Shown piece after piece: positions 12,399 through 24,690 of a DNA stretch of 64,000 bases. The DNA comes from Malachius bipustulatus. Its lineage: Eukaryota; Arthropoda; Insecta; Coleoptera; Melyridae. Under the pieces are notes generated by a model. The model was not told the origin of the DNA, did not search any database, and saw only the letters and a list, made by a program, of their open reading frames with translations. Location of the stretch: assembly GCA_910589415.1 (NCBI GenBank), contig OU342630.1, forward strand, positions 85,866,186 through 85,930,185, written 5' to 3'. The translations under genes were made by a program, and so were the position numbers. The number at the start of each line of letters is the position of its first letter. Position 1 is the first letter of the stretch.

Positions 12399-15300
12399 TA
12401 AAGATAGGCTGAAGAAAAAGCTAGAGGATATAGCGAATTTCACTGATATTTCCAAACGTAACATCAATGAATCAATCGACATCAACGATAATACGACAGC
12501 AATTTTAGAACACGTCCGTGCAAACCTCCGTACTCTCAAAACTATCCCCTTCGATTTGGAGAAGAAACTAACCGATTTCAATTCCACTTTAGTAGCGGAT
12601 GCAATCGCGTATGAGCAAGTCTACAACTTGCTAGATAAAGTAGATGTGCATGCAAACAACCTAACCAGAAGAGCTAACGAACTGGACAATTTCCTAGCTG
12701 AGACTCGTGACATATCTGAAAATGCACTCAAAGCCGCTAATGCTTATGAAAACATTGTCGAGGCAGTAAGAGACGCCAAATCTGCTTCTGGTGTAGCCGA
12801 GAACGCTACAATGGTTTCTATCGGAGTTTTAGAGGAAGTAGAAAATGGCACCTTCAATGCCAGTCAGAGCACTTCAAAATTGTTAGATGATGCCTATGAA
12901 TTGAGACATTCTACAACTGAAAATCTTTTACCACGGTTGGAAAAAGCGAAGAGTAATTATCAACCAGTTGCAAAATCTTATCAAGACAACGACAACACTC
13001 TGAAGCAGTTGGAGCAGATATTGAAACACCTTCAAAGTCAAAGTCTCGACTACGCTTACAGGAACGCTTCGCAATTAGCAAAAGAGTCTGTTGACAATTC
13101 TAGGGAAATTGCTCGTGGAGTAAATGATACATTTAAAATAGTAAGTATAGTACTTAAAATATGATATTCAGTTACAAATTTCGTTACTGTTATTTTAGTT
13201 AGAAGAAGAGAAAACATTGGCTAAATCTCTCCCAAAAGAAATGGATGAAGCTATACGAAATGTGCAGCAAATAGAAAAACAGATTAAAACTGTAAACGAC
13301 AAAATACCAGGAATTTTACATTCTTTACATGACTTGCCGGAACAATTGACTGTCCGTGGGCAAAGGGCAGCAGAAATCGACACAAACATAGAGAAATTGA
13401 GACAACAAATAGCTTTGGCAAGAGATGTAGCAAACAGAATCAAAGTTGGTGTTAAATTCTACCCTAACACTACACTTGAGCTGCGAGTTCCTGAAAATAC
13501 TCAAGATCTAAGTACGTCCACGCATTTCTCGGGATATTTCAGAACACAAAGACCTAGTGGTTTGATCTGGTATTTGGGCAATCCCGTCGGTACAAATCTT
13601 CGAAAGACAAATTCGGTGAGTCTTTCTCTCTTTTGCATGTTTTGTTATAGAGTACTAGAGTTCCCGCAAACTCTACAAAAAACTTTATAATTACCTAATT
13701 ATTATTTCTATACTTTATAGGATGATTACATGGCATTAGTTATTCAAAATGGATTCCCTGTTTTAAACCTTGACATAGGAAATGGACCCGAAAAAGTAAT
13801 AGTAAAAAAATACGTTGCTGATAATCAGTGGTATCAATATATTGTCGACAGGTAAAAAAAAAAATTAAAAAGCTTCTTGCTCATTTTAAATTCATTTTAT
13901 ATTATCAGGGTCGGCCACAACGTTAAATTGAGCATAAGAGAGGAACTGCCCGGAGGTAAAGAAAACATCATATCGAATCAAGAAACTCTCAAAGGTCATT
14001 TGACAATCTTCAACTTGGATAAAGACAGATCTAAATTCTTCGTGGGAACAGCTCCTACCAACCTGGAGCTTCAGCCAGAAATAGATACGTTTACGTTTGA
14101 AGGAGAAATGGAGGATCTGGTTGTTGGCGACAAACCTGTGTCATTGTGGAACTTTGTAGATGGAGAAGAGAACAACCACGGTGCCAAAGAAAGGTAAGAA
14201 TACAGTGTATTTGTGTTATGGTATGCTGAAAAATTTAATAAATAAATAAGTATTTAATTCCATTGAATTTTATTTTTCAGAAATAGATTAGTAAATTTAA
14301 TACCTAGTACAGGATTCAGATTTAACGGTAATGGATATGCTGTGGTGGATGCTAGAAGTTTCACTATTAGATCTAAGTCTTTGATTCAGCTCAGCTTTAA
14401 ATCTTTTGCAACAGAAGGTTTAATCTTTTTATCTGGTAAAGGGAAAACATTCATAGCTCTGGAACTGCGTAATGGAAAAGTTTTGTACCAGGTGAGTATA
14501 AGAGATAATTAATGATGCCAATTGCTTTGCTTTATGTTAACTTGCTTCAAGTTGACGCTTAGTTTCAACGACGTGAAAGTAAAGTGATATTCCAAAACGC
14601 AATGCTTTAACAAATTGAAACTGTTTGGAAATTAACACTGACTTAAAAAATTCTAAAAGCAATCAAATCTCTCGTTTTTGAATTAAATATAGTTCAATTT
14701 TTAACGCTAACAACTCTCTGAACTTTGACAGAGGTTACCTTGAAATCGTGCAACAATAAAATTTGAGAAACTGCTTGAATTATTAAAGCAAAGCAAAGTT
14801 TGTAATAATTTTTATTAGTCCACTGATTTACTTTTTTTTTAGTTTAATCTGGGTGCTGATACTAAGAAATGGGCCACTTCAGGTCGCTACAATGACGGCC
14901 ACTGGCACAAGATAACCGCTCGAAGAGAGGGGCAGCGAGGCAGTCTCAACGTTGACGATGAAAATGTGTCTGACAACAATGCCACAGTCTACGGTGGTAG
15001 CACCGAAAAGCAGTTGCTAGAAGCTGTGGATACATTCTCTTTTGGAGGATACCCCAATCTTCACAATTGGATGGACGTAACTAATATCAAATTTGACGGG
15101 TGCATAGATAATGTTACCATCAAGTCTCAAACGATCGATCTGAGACAGAATATAAAGGCATACGATGTACAGCCTGGCTGTCCTGTTAAGGTAATTATAA
15201 AATTTGGTGTTGATGTTATTTACTTATTAGGTACTCACGTATTAGTAAAGTCACTATTTATTAATAATTGCTAATAAGTGCTTTTAAATTAAAGCAAGCT

Positions 15301-18300
15301 ATTAGGCCTCCCTTGATTGATTTAGTTTTAGAAAAAATAAAAAGCTCTTCTGCAGAATGGAGGGGGAAACAGTTTGGTAGTGACATTTTTTTTCATTTTC
15401 AACACGTTATAAGTAAAAATAACTTTACCAAAAATAAAAATGTTTCGTCACAAATATTTTCCTCTTACACACAGTGTACAAATAGGGGTCATTGTGCTAA
15501 ACGTTTTTTGTTTTTATGAGTATGAAATAAAATTAAAGATTTGGAGTTATAGTCAATCCAAAGTTTTGAAATTGACCCACTGTATACCAGTAATAAGTAA
15601 AACAGCCCCTTTGATATTTTCACAGCACTCGCGTACAGTTTCGTTCCAATCCGATCGCCCCGGTTACCTGGCAAGTAGTGGACTGATGGTGTCAGATAAC
15701 TTCAAGGTGAGCTTGAAGTTTAGAACAGAAGCCCCCAACGGACTCCTGTTCTATGCCACAAATGCGGATCAGAGTAGCGGTATCTCTTTGTCATTACATA
15801 AAGGACGTCTTCATCTAATCAGCCAGCACATTGTGCTTAACTCCAGAGAGCTTCTGAATGACAGCGAGTGGCACATGGTTAGCGTAGAGCATGACTCCCA
15901 AAATCTCAGGTTAGTATATGTATAATAAGCCTTTTGTATCAGTTTAAAAATTGACAACATAAATTCTAAATAATTGAAGACGCCTTTTTGAACCAAATTG
16001 ACCAAAAAATTTGCTTTTCAGGTTGGATATCGATGACTACATCTTCGAAATGCTCGACTCGCCACCCTCTCCGCTTCATATCCTTCATGGCACACTCTAC
16101 ATTGGGGGGCTGCCGCGTCGAATCGTCCCAAATTCTGATTCTGTGGCATCAGGAGAATCCTTTTCAGGTTGCATTGAAGATCTCACCATCAATGGGAACG
16201 TAATTGACTTTGCGAACATGACAGAAAAGTACAGTGAGGTACTTGGAAAATGTATCTTAGATTATATGGTTGTTGACCCAATTACAGGAGTACATAAAGG
16301 TAGGAAAAACAAGGAAAAAGTTATAAAATATTCCTCCGACCGACACAAATCAGATCAGTCTGGGGAGCACTGTTTCACCTTTTCCTTCAGTTTCCCATAA
16401 CAGACATCTTGAGAGATGTGTCAGTCGAATGGAAACAATAATAATTGTAGTATTTAAGACTTAATGCATTTTTTAATGAACAATAATTTACTTTTACAGT
16501 CGTTTTACCACATATTGATGGTTTGCAACCATTGACAAATAAACCACCTCAAATGACAACTATTAGGAATGGAGATGACGGTAAGTTCATGCAATATATT
16601 GAAATTTTTATACCGACTATCAAAAAGTGAAGTTAAATTGGGTAGGTACCTGCCCCTTACCTAAAATCAAATTGATTTAAATTAATTTTGTCTTAGAATC
16701 AACTCGACGAGGTGACGGTGGCATAGACTTCGTCCCTACACCTCGTCCTCGACCAGTACCTACTGAACCTACCATAGTACGTCCTCCAGTGAAGCAACCT
16801 CCACAGAGGCCGGCCCAGTCTCAAAATACTACACTGCGGCCACTTATAAGGGCCACCACACCTTCAAATGTCGGTCCGCAACAGCCTATGAGGCCTGTCG
16901 GAACTGTGCCGCCCTCTACTCCTAGACCACCACCTAAGGACGGATGCGCTCTGCCCGTTGAACCGGAAGCAGACAATGATAATTATCAGGATGTTTATAA
17001 ATTTGGTATGTGTGCAAAATTATGATTCAATTTTCTCATAAAATCTGAAAATGTAAAAATATACAGGATCTCCAATTTAAAGTAAGAAAGTGTAACCGGA
17101 AGTGGCGTGGGGTTGTAAATATTTTAGTTCAACTCGTCAAAATTGAAATCGTACATGTACAAATTTTTAGACTTCTACTCACAATAACATTTCTCCAAAT
17201 AAAAATGCCCGAAGGTTCTTGCGCAGCACCCTGTATATCTCTTTATTCTAATCTTGTGTATTCATCATGTGTGATCAAACAATAAGTAACATATTTTCCT
17301 TTTAGGAGCTCACTCGTACAGTCGTCTAGAATTCCCCACCCCCCGTGGCAAATACCACGACGGATTTGACTTTTCCCTCGAGTTTAAGAGCGAGGACAAA
17401 GATGGCATTCTTTTCTTTGCAACTAGTGATCAGGAGATGCACTTTGTGGCTATCTATCTGCTGGAAGGCTACGTCGTGTACTTTTTGAAGGGAGCCGAGG
17501 GTACAGTTAACCTCACCTCAAAGACACAATTAAATGACGGCAAGTGGCACTCCATCGAGTTCAGTCGCAACCTAAACATCTCCAAGCTCGTCATAGACTC
17601 TATTTTACAAGATGATAGGATACTACCGTACAACCTCACTGTTAATATAAACAGACCGTTCTATGTTGGAGGGCTGTATAAGGAGTTGATTGAAGATTTA
17701 AGTGTCAATAATTTACTGGTAAGTCCATTATATTAATAATAGCAAAATGTTTAATTGGGAAAAATCACATGTAAAAGAACAGCCCATTGTATCCTTTACA
17801 ATGTCAAAATTAAAAAAAAAACAACATCAATTTTGTGTAGATATAGATAATCAAAATTCCTTTGGAATGATGGTCTCACCATGATCCATCTATATCTCAT
17901 TCGGCTCAGAATTTAAAGAGAGAGGAATTTTATTTATTAATTTATAAACTATAGATTGAATGTAGATTTTTGATCATCTGAATTTAAAATGATTATTATA
18001 ACTGAAAATTGATTATTTATCAACAGGAAGTATCTCAGTATAAGGGGTGCATTCGGAACGTCTACATGAACAGCCGCCCCCTAGAGAATCCATCCATTTT
18101 TGACACTGTCCCATGCTCGGATAACATCGAGTCGGGCACGTTCTTCGGCGTTGGCGAGAAAAACTATATCAAACTGAAGGAACATTTCATGGTTGGCACC
18201 GATTTCAAGGTGCAGCTGGACATTAAGCCACGAACTACTTCCGGGGTCCTGATCGCTGTTCATGGTAAAAAGGACTTCCTGGTGTTAGAGATGCTCAATG

Positions 18301-18865
18301 GAACATTAAGGCTCTCTGTGAACAATGGAAAATCACCCATCAATACTAGTTACATCCCTGAGAAGCCCTACTATCTGTGTAACGGGAAGTGGCATAACAT
18401 TTTAGGTGGGTTATTGTTGATTAAATTTTTTATTTACATTTATTGCTTGCTGCTACCATAGAGAATTTTATTAACGAATAATTTTCCTTTGTAAATTATG
18501 TTCATTTGACGGAATTCAACCGAAGTGTTTTAATTCATTTGTAGTGTTAATTTAAAGTGTTTTAATTATAATAATATAATAATCATGTTGTTGTTCCAGC
18601 TGTAAAATCAAGAAACGTTGTGACCCTTCGTGTGGATAACGTGTTCTCAGACCCTACCATCGGGAACTACCACTTTGTAAGAACCGATACGGGTAGCAAC
18701 CTCCACCTGGGCGGGCACCGCTTTCTGAACAAAGTCAAGGGCATCGAATCCAGGAAGGCATTCAAAGGTTGCATTAAGAATGTAGTTATCAATGATGAAA
18801 ATATTGTCCTAGTTCCTTCCATGGCTGTCGGCAATGTTGTAATAGGGTCATGTCCTAAGAATTGA
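12399..18865 (+). CDS. LanA: Laminin subunit alpha (LanA-type), C-terminal exons
   Basis: Thirteen exons: 12399-13140, 13199-13615, 13721-13851, 13909-14193, 14281-14491, 14843-15190, 15626-15909, 16022-16299, 16500-16580, 16697-17005, 17306-17718, 18027-18405, 18600-18865. All have GT/AG borders and compatible phases, giving about 1380 aa. The first two exons are heptad-like, N-glycosylation-rich coiled coil (laminin domain II/I). Then come LG1-LG3 (to about 16250), a Pro/Thr/Arg-rich linker in two small exons (16500-17005), and LG4-LG5 (17306-18860) with the usual terminal Cys pairs (for example FKGCIKNV). Laminin alpha pairs with beta and gamma chains in basement membrane, and the LG domains bind integrin and dystroglycan. 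The linker and LG sequence suggest the alpha-3/5-like insect LanA rather than Wing blister. The first exon enters in phase 2, so upstream exons must exist, but the N-terminal domain, EGF repeats and L4 domain are not in this window. Confidence 0.92.
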
Positions 18866-18881
18866 TTAATTTTTGTACAAG

Positions 18882-18890
18882 TGAATAAAA
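18882..18890 (+). terminator. Laminin poly(A) signal
   Basis: GAATAAAATA lies about 20 bp after the TGA stop at 18863-18865, a canonical AATAAA. Confidence 0.6.
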
Positions 18891-20162
18891 TATTTGTGCC
18901 ATAATATTGGTTTTTATATTTGTATGTAATCCTTATTGTTTTATCAACCTTGTATTATTGTAGAGTTGATGTAAAGTATCAATATTTTTGTATTTTGCTT
19001 GATTTGATAACTCAGATCAATATATTTGTACTTAATAACTGCCACTGGAGCATTTATATTATTATACTATTTCATTCATTACCAACAATATTTCACAAAT
19101 AATGAATAAATAATTATTTACTGGGATTTGCTTGAAGTTTATTAATGTTTCTTTTAATTATTAATCTTTAAGTAGAAGAAAACACAAAACTACCTATATA
19201 AAATCTTATCAGTTAATCTTGGAATGCTTATGCTTACAAGTATTAGTACCCAAAACTTTTTTGAGTACCTATTATGTTCATAGAGGAATAACTGCCAATG
19301 AGGCTGATCGAAGGTCAACTAAGAGGCTCTGCAGCGCACTGGGTTCTCAATTAAAATGTTACTCATCTCAACAAACATGGTAAGTGGTGAAGTCGTTCAA
19401 TGGGATTTTTTTTATTTATTTATTTATTTTTTTATACATTTTCTTTTATTTCTACATTATCTCAAAAAATCTTACCAACGAAATACTATCTAAACCGCAT
19501 CTAAACAGAATACGTAAATTAGAAAAGTGGTGGGACTTCTTACAGGTCATGGCCAACTGAAAGATTACCCATACAAAATGAACATATTTATTTTAGAACT
19601 GCTACCTATGATTTTTCTGCGAAAAATGCACATCTCAAGCAATATTTTTTATTTTTTGAAATATTAGCTAAACTAGTTTCAGAAATAAAAGGAGGGAATG
19701 GGCGTCTTTGTAATCTTTTCAAGAGTACCTCGAAAACCACACAAACTATACAGGGTTATTCACAGTATATGGGAATGGACGATTATGACTATGTCTCTTA
19801 TTGATTTTAAGAAAATTTTGTTATTGAAAAGGATGACCCGTTAAAGGGGCTCTATCATAATTTTATATCAAGATACTCTCTAATGAAGACCAGCATAAAT
19901 GAGAGTGCACATCGTAAAGGAGTTCTGTATATTCATTCCAAGGTCTCTGAGACCCTAAAAGTTGTCAAGCAACATCTGATGCAAAAATTTTGGGAATTTA
20001 GAAAAATCAATATCTACAAAAACATTAATTTATTACATCTACAATAATAATTATTAATTTATAAAAAAAATATTTGCCAACTATGTACACACATATTTCA
20101 TATGTACATACATCTATTTGTTGTGCATATTTTGTTGAATTTTGTAACAAAATAATTTATGA
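18891..20162. other. Intergenic DNA
   Basis: 3' flank of laminin. No gene recognised. A TTTA/TTTT-rich tract lies at about 19408-19450. A lone TATACAGGG end at 19749 has no inverse partner nearby. Confidence 0.45.
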
Positions 20163-21355
20163 ATATACAGGATGTCCGGAAATTATGCGCAAAAAATTAA
20201 GGGGGTGATTCTACTTGATGAAATATTGCCAAAAGTATCTATAATTTTTTTTTCGAAAACTCACAAATAAGAAAGTTATGAGCCTTCAAAGTTGATTTTT
20301 TTAAAACAATATTTTTTTATAACTTTTTTTATAGTGTACGGATTTTCTTAAAATTTGACACACTTGCCACTGATGTTGCTTTGTATCCTTGGTCCAAATT
20401 AGACTTGAATCCCTCGAAATCAAAAGGCCTTAACTGCCCTTGACCTTCAAAAAAGGCCTATAACTTTTTTCGTAATATTTTTTTCTGAGTTTTAAAGACG
20501 CACAATGGAAGAACATGAAGAAATCTTCGGAAAAGGTCCTCTTTGTCTATCACGATAAAATGACCTGTTTCCGAGTAAAACTGTTTAAAAAATTTGCTTG
20601 CACTAAAATTGATCACCATAAATTATGATCATTCTGTAACAATACCAAAACATGCTTTGGAAACAGCTGCAGGGTTGCCTAGGAAACAAGGCGTTTGCTT
20701 TGGATTTCATTTTGACAGCAATTTTTTTTATTAAAATTATTTTATTATTTTATTTAAAAAAAATGATTAAAATTTTTTTAAATTTGATCATTTCCAAGTC
20801 TATTTATTTACGAATGTCTCTGTTTTGTACACAACTAGGAAACCCTGCAGCTGTTTCCAAAGCATGCTTTGGTATTGTTGCAGAATGATCATAATTTATG
20901 GTGATCAATTTTAGTGCAAGCAAATTTTTTAAACAGTTTTACTCGGAAACAGGTCATTTTATCGTGATAGACAAAGAGGACCTTTTCCGAAGATTTCTTC
21001 ATGTTCTTCAATTGTGCGTCTTTAAAACTCAGAAAAAAATATTACGAAAAAAGTTATAGGCCTTTTTTGAAGGTCAAGGGCATTTAAGGCCTTTTGATTC
21101 TGAGGGATTCAAGTCTAATTTGGACCAAGGATGTAAAGCAACATCAGTGGCAAGTGTGTCAAATTTCAAGAAAATCCGTACACTAGAAAAAACGTTATAA
21201 GAAAATATTAATTTAAAAAAATCAACTTTGAAGGCTTATAACTTTCTTATTTGTGAGTTTTCAAAAAAAAAATTATAGATATTTTTGGCAATATTTCATC
21301 AAGTAGAATCACCCCCTTAATTTTTTGCGCATAATTTCCGGACACCCGCCTGTAT
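20163..21355. mobile_element. Foldback element of the GGATGTCCGG family, complete copy
   Basis: Inverted arms of about 520 bp run from ATACAGGATGTCCGGAAATT to its inverse, GGACACCCGCCTGTAT, around an AT-rich core of about 140 bp (20690-20830). Within each arm a GGAAACAGCTGCAGGG-type segment borders the core. It matches the copy at 61215-62395 and the single arm at 9463. No coding capacity. Confidence 0.88.
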
Positions 21356-21890
21356 GTATACTTACCTTGAAAACGGCTCAATATATGGGACAATGGCTTA
21401 CATGTCTCTATCATAACTTTTCATGTTTAGTATCCTGTTGTGTTCATGAAATTTTTATACAGGTTATGAATATTCATCACTCTGCTTGTATGAAAATTCA
21501 TTTCCCCTCTGTTACCTTAGCAACAAGATGTGTCTTTGACTTAAAACACTCCAAATTTCAAGTTTTTCAAGTTTGGAAGGTGAGTTGAGGACGTTTCAGT
21601 ATGAATTTTGATAATTTTATTGGTAATGTAAAAGAGTTAATCTACGCTCAAACTTGCAAGAACAAAAAAAAGTCAAAAATTCTCAAAATTACATAAGTCT
21701 AAAATGTGCTGTAAAAATCTGAAAAAATTGACCTATTAGGCTAAAAGAAAATATTTCTTAGATTTCCAACAGTGTGAATAGATAATCTCAGAACATCACA
21801 AGCGTAAGCTAACCTGATGTTTTTCATGCAACAAATCTTTTCTTACCATTCTTGCATGAGGAGGTAAAAAGGAGGTTACAGGAGATCTAT
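21356..21890. other. Non-coding DNA, partial repeats
   Basis: A stretch near 21360-21480 (GGCTTACATGTCTCTATC and following) resembles sequence near 23380-23220 and 45175-45490, indicating a further dispersed repeat. No gene seen. Confidence 0.45.
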
Positions 21891-22172
21891 TATACAGGGT
21901 GCGAGTCACCTAAGATGGAAAGCTCGATACACCTATACCGTTAAAGATATCGAAATTAACCAAAAAAAAAAAAACGAAGGCCAAAATGTGCAGTATGTAA
22001 AATTATTTTCAGGTATACCTACCTACCCAGGGTGGCCCAATATCGCTGTACGCCATGCAACTTTATTATTTTATAAAGGACAGCCTGCTGTAGGTACAAT
22101 ATTATTACATTTTTATTTTATAAAAAAATTGGAAAAGAAAAGTTTTCACAATTGACTTGTTTTATGAGTTAC

Positions 22173-23147
22173 ATACAGTGTGACCCATTTGTTCCTGAAA
22201 CACCCTGTAGAATCTTAAGTTATGCTGCGATTTTAATAGTATTTCTTTTAAATCATAGAGCTTGATAATCTATAGGGAGCAAAAAGGTCTCTCTCTATAG
22301 TCTCATTCCTACAAAATCCAAGGCCTAGTAGATCAGTCTTTACTTGTAAAATCTCAAAAATTCATATTAGCGATTTTTTTAGAAAAAAACTGGGCACGCC
22401 ACTGGAGGGCACACCAGCCCTCGAAACGGTACTGTACTAAATTTTATTGGAAATGTCAGAAGGATCTTGCAGTTATTTTATAAATTCATAATAATAACAC
22501 TCCGAATTTTCATTAATTTATTCGAAAAGCTCAAAAAGCTATCCAGGAAAAAAACTTAAAGTATCTAACTGTCAAAATAAGTGACAAATAAATCTGTAGA
22601 ATAATTCCAATAATACAGTACCTACAACGTGTCTATAGTGTTAAAATAAGCATTCATTACATAACTTTGAGAGACAAAATAGAAATTGTACGTCCAATTG
22701 GTGATAATGTACTTTAATTTTTTAAATTTTTTATTTTTTTTTATATTTTTTTTTTTGCTTTTTTTTTTAATTATTTTTTTACGTATGATAGCTTTTGACC
22801 TTTTCCAATAAATTTATGAAAATTTGGAGTATTATTATGAATTTCTAAAATAACTGCAAGATCCCTATTACTCTGACATTTCCAATAAAATTTAGTACAG
22901 TACTGTTTCGAGGGCTGGTGAATCCCGTGGCGTGTCCAGTTTTTTTTCTAAAAAAATCGCTAATATGAATTTTTGAGATTTTACAAGTACCTAAACACTG
23001 ATCTAGTAGGCCTTGGATTTTGTAGGAATGAGACGCTTTTTGCTCCCAAAATACAGTTTATCAAGCTCTATGATTTAAAAGAAATACTCTTAAAATCTCA
23101 CCATAAATTCTACAGGGTGTTTCAAGAACAAATGGGTCACACTGTAT
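22173..23147. mobile_element. Inner foldback element, 0.97 kb
   Basis: Arms of about 460 bp are inverted copies. They begin ATACAGTGTGACCCATTTG and have a second inverted CACCCTGTAG / CTACAGGGTG pair about 25 bp inside. The centre is a T-rich tract (22720-22780). Confidence 0.8.
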
Positions 23148-23716
23148 AAACAAATGAAAATAGCCATTTTCCTTCTTCAAAGCAGCTCTTATTAAAAACG
23201 ACTCAAGATATCGGAAAACGGCGTATACATGTCCCTATCTTAACTTTTCATGCGGTATCCTATTTGGTAGGATGAAATTTTTATACAGCAGGGTGATGAA
23301 AAATCTAATACTTTTCATATTAAAATTCCAGCTACATGATAGGAAATAACATGAAAAGTTAGGATAGGGACACGTAAGCCGCTTTCCTCTGTCTTGAGCT
23401 GTTTCCAATACAGTGTGTCCAGTGTAAGTGACAGTGGCAGTACATGGGGGTCTTGGAAACGGCAAGAGATACAGGCTCGGTTAAATTAGAGAAAAGTTGC
23501 ACACAATTTGATGCTTAATAAGAATCTGTATTTTTTATTTTTTTGAATATTTTCAGTCGTTGCTGAAATATCCTGAAAAAACTGAAAAATAAAAATTTCT
23601 TATTTTAGCCATATCTTATTTTTTATTATTGGAAATTAATTATTATTAATTATATAATTATTTTTTGTAGGCTTACATAAGCCGTCAACAGCTATCGATT
23701 TAACATTACAAAAATG

Positions 23717-24372
23717 TACCGGGTGTCCCAACACTAGTGTCCACCCCCTAAATAGAGCTTAATTTTAAAGATAAAAAATTTAAACTTTGAGGATTTGTGT
23801 ACTTGATATAGGACCACGGAATGGCATAATCAGTTTCATTAAAAAAAATAGTTCGGGCGCCAGCGATAAAAAACTGTAAGATGGTAGTAAATTGTCGAAA
23901 AAAATATTGATTTTTTTTTTCAATACATACGTAGAAATCGATTAATAAAATCAATATCGCTTGAAAGAAATGTGAAAAAACTAATTATAAGGCTTTAATT
24001 AAATAAAATATAATTATATGTACCTATAGCAATGACAGGTATAGACAATATAATCTGAACAATATAGGTAATCAATATAATCTGAAAACGGTATGTGCAA
24101 TAAGTTTTATGAGAAAGTAAATAAGGCCCAAATAAATAGAAGGATGGCTCTTGCTGGGCTAGCCGGCACACTGAACCTGCACTGGACAGTGTCGCAGTAT
24201 GGAGTCATGAAAAAGGTGATTATTAGAAAGATATTAAAAATGTTTTTTAATAAAACTAATTATACCATTCCGTGGTCCTATATCAAGTACACAAATCCTC
24301 AAAGTTTCAATTTTTTATCTTTAAAATTAAGCTCGATTTAGGGGGTGGACACTAGTGTTGGGACACCCGGTA
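23717..24372. mobile_element. Inner foldback element with TACCGGGTGTCCC ends
   Basis: Ends TACCGGGTGTCCCAACACTA and the inverse. Arms of about 150 bp are nearly identical through the GATATAGGACCACGGAATGG segment. TA borders fit a TA target duplication, and it sits inside the arm of another repeat. The 350-bp interior is unique and non-coding. Confidence 0.82.
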
Positions 24373-24690
24373 CAAAGTCGACTTAGATCTCGGAGTTTTC
24401 ATAGCAAACTTTTTTCATTATGTACTTTCATTACAAACTATACAACTTTCAAAACAATTCTTTTTAACTTTTTTCAAACAATATGAAAATGAAATAAATA
24501 TACAGACTGTTCTATATTTCAGTTAACAAAGTTGCATGGCGTACAGGGCCACCCTGCGTGTACCTGAAAATAATTTTACAAACTGCACTTTGACCTCCCG
24601 TTTGCAGTACCTACATTTTGGTTCATTTTGCATTGCTATCTTTAACGGTGTAGATGTAATCAAGCTTTCCTTTGTGACTCACCCTGTATA

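Larger units (their letters stand above)
21891..24690. mobile_element. Composite foldback element with nested foldbacks, 2.8 kb
   Basis: The outer ends TATACAGGGTGCGAGTCACC (21891) and GTGACTCACCCTGTATA (24690) and about 170 bp of flanking arm are inverted copies. Two further complete foldback elements (22173-23147 and 23717-24372) and fragments of the 6-kb family (23460-23715 and 24373-24480) sit inside. No coding capacity. Confidence 0.8.
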
